Origin: a virus
Virus record (IMG/VR): IMGVR_UViG_3300027760_000097
Location: 1 to 21,001 of that record
DNA: 21,001 nucleotides
Direction: 5' to 3' (one strand)
The notes beneath the pieces were generated by a model. The model made no database searches, had not been told where the DNA came from, and worked only from the letters and a program-made list of their open reading frames with translations. This document shows, in pieces, positions 20,854 to 21,001 of this stretch (the first letter of the stretch is position 1; the number at the start of each line of letters is the position of its first letter). The translations under genes and the position numbers were made by a program.

Positions 20854-21001
20854 TACTTACCGCAGGTTGGGCACTTAGCTGCTGCTGTAGCAGGTTTAGC
20901 TGCTCCCGCTGCTTTGAACTTTGGGCGGCCAAAGCCAACAATTGAAATCAAGACTCCAGCCTTGTTCTTCTTAAATGCACGAAGTTGCTTGCACACTTCT
21001 C
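20853..21001 (-). CDS. C-terminus of protein with terminal CPTCGK motif (partial)
   Basis: The frame is open at the right edge and ends at TAG (20855-20853). The 48 visible residues read EVCKQLRAFKKNKAGVLISI, then VGFGRPKFK, an Ala/Lys/Pro-rich linker, and KCPTCGK at the end. The terminal CxxC looks like half of a zinc ribbon, with C3 of the visible part or residues beyond the window as possible partners. The basic KKNKAG...GRPKFK stretch could contact nucleic acid. The start and total length are unknown. It is the first visible gene of the right-hand module and is coupled to the next one. Confidence 0.7.
   Translation of the reverse strand, partial: EVCKQLRAFKKNKAGVLISIVGFGRPKFKAAGAAKPATAAAKCPTCGK

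Overview
This window is part of the genome of a tailed double-stranded DNA phage (Caudoviricetes) or an integrated prophage. It contains a large terminase, a portal, a scaffold, an N4-gp56-type major capsid protein, a neck-like protein, several tail-fibre proteins and a lysis region. I see no integrase, attachment site, tRNA, bacterial housekeeping gene or CRISPR array. Moderate-to-low GC by eye, frequent GTG/TTG starts and a Sec-exported SLT-type lysin would fit a phage of a Gram-positive host, perhaps a freshwater actinobacterium; this host guess is inference only.

Almost every gene lies on the minus strand, so transcription runs right to left. In that order: (1) 21001-18639, a right-hand module of small zinc-knuckle proteins, an Arg/Gln/Gly-rich protein, small unknown genes and a structural protein with a PASTA-like segment. 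(2) 18586-18041, the only plus-strand gene, a secreted lytic transglycosylase, ending at a strong bidirectional terminator. (3) 17831-17296, two small membrane proteins, a holin candidate and its partner. (4) 17223-15718, five small genes chained by overlapping stops and starts, including a KTSC-domain protein. (5) 15596-8930, packaging and head genes: terL, two unknown small genes, portal, scaffold, major capsid protein and a small capsid-linked protein. (6) 8831-7469, a neck/adaptor-like protein and a small beta-domain protein. (7) 7455-1566, four fibre or surface proteins built from repeated modules. (8) 1557-1, accessory genes including a zinc-ribbon protein and a prolyl-4-hydroxylase-like 2OG-Fe(II) oxygenase.

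Regulation can be partly read from the sequence. A conserved 31-bp element, with a 10-bp CGACATGTCG palindrome and a -10-like hexamer at fixed spacing, lies upstream of both terL and portal. Terminator-like hairpins recur in short leaders just upstream of terL, the gene at 13482, the neck gene and the gene at 17223. This suggests graded or attenuated expression inside one long co-directional block.

The points most worth following up are: a Phe-Pro repeat surface protein (1566-2408) with a Cys-rich tip, encoded close to the P4H-like oxygenase; the palindromic promoter pair; an out-of-frame coding extension at 19837-19974; and a PASTA-like fold apparently interrupted by an inserted domain. No tape-measure gene, major tail protein or recognisable small terminase is visible, so the tail type cannot be decided.
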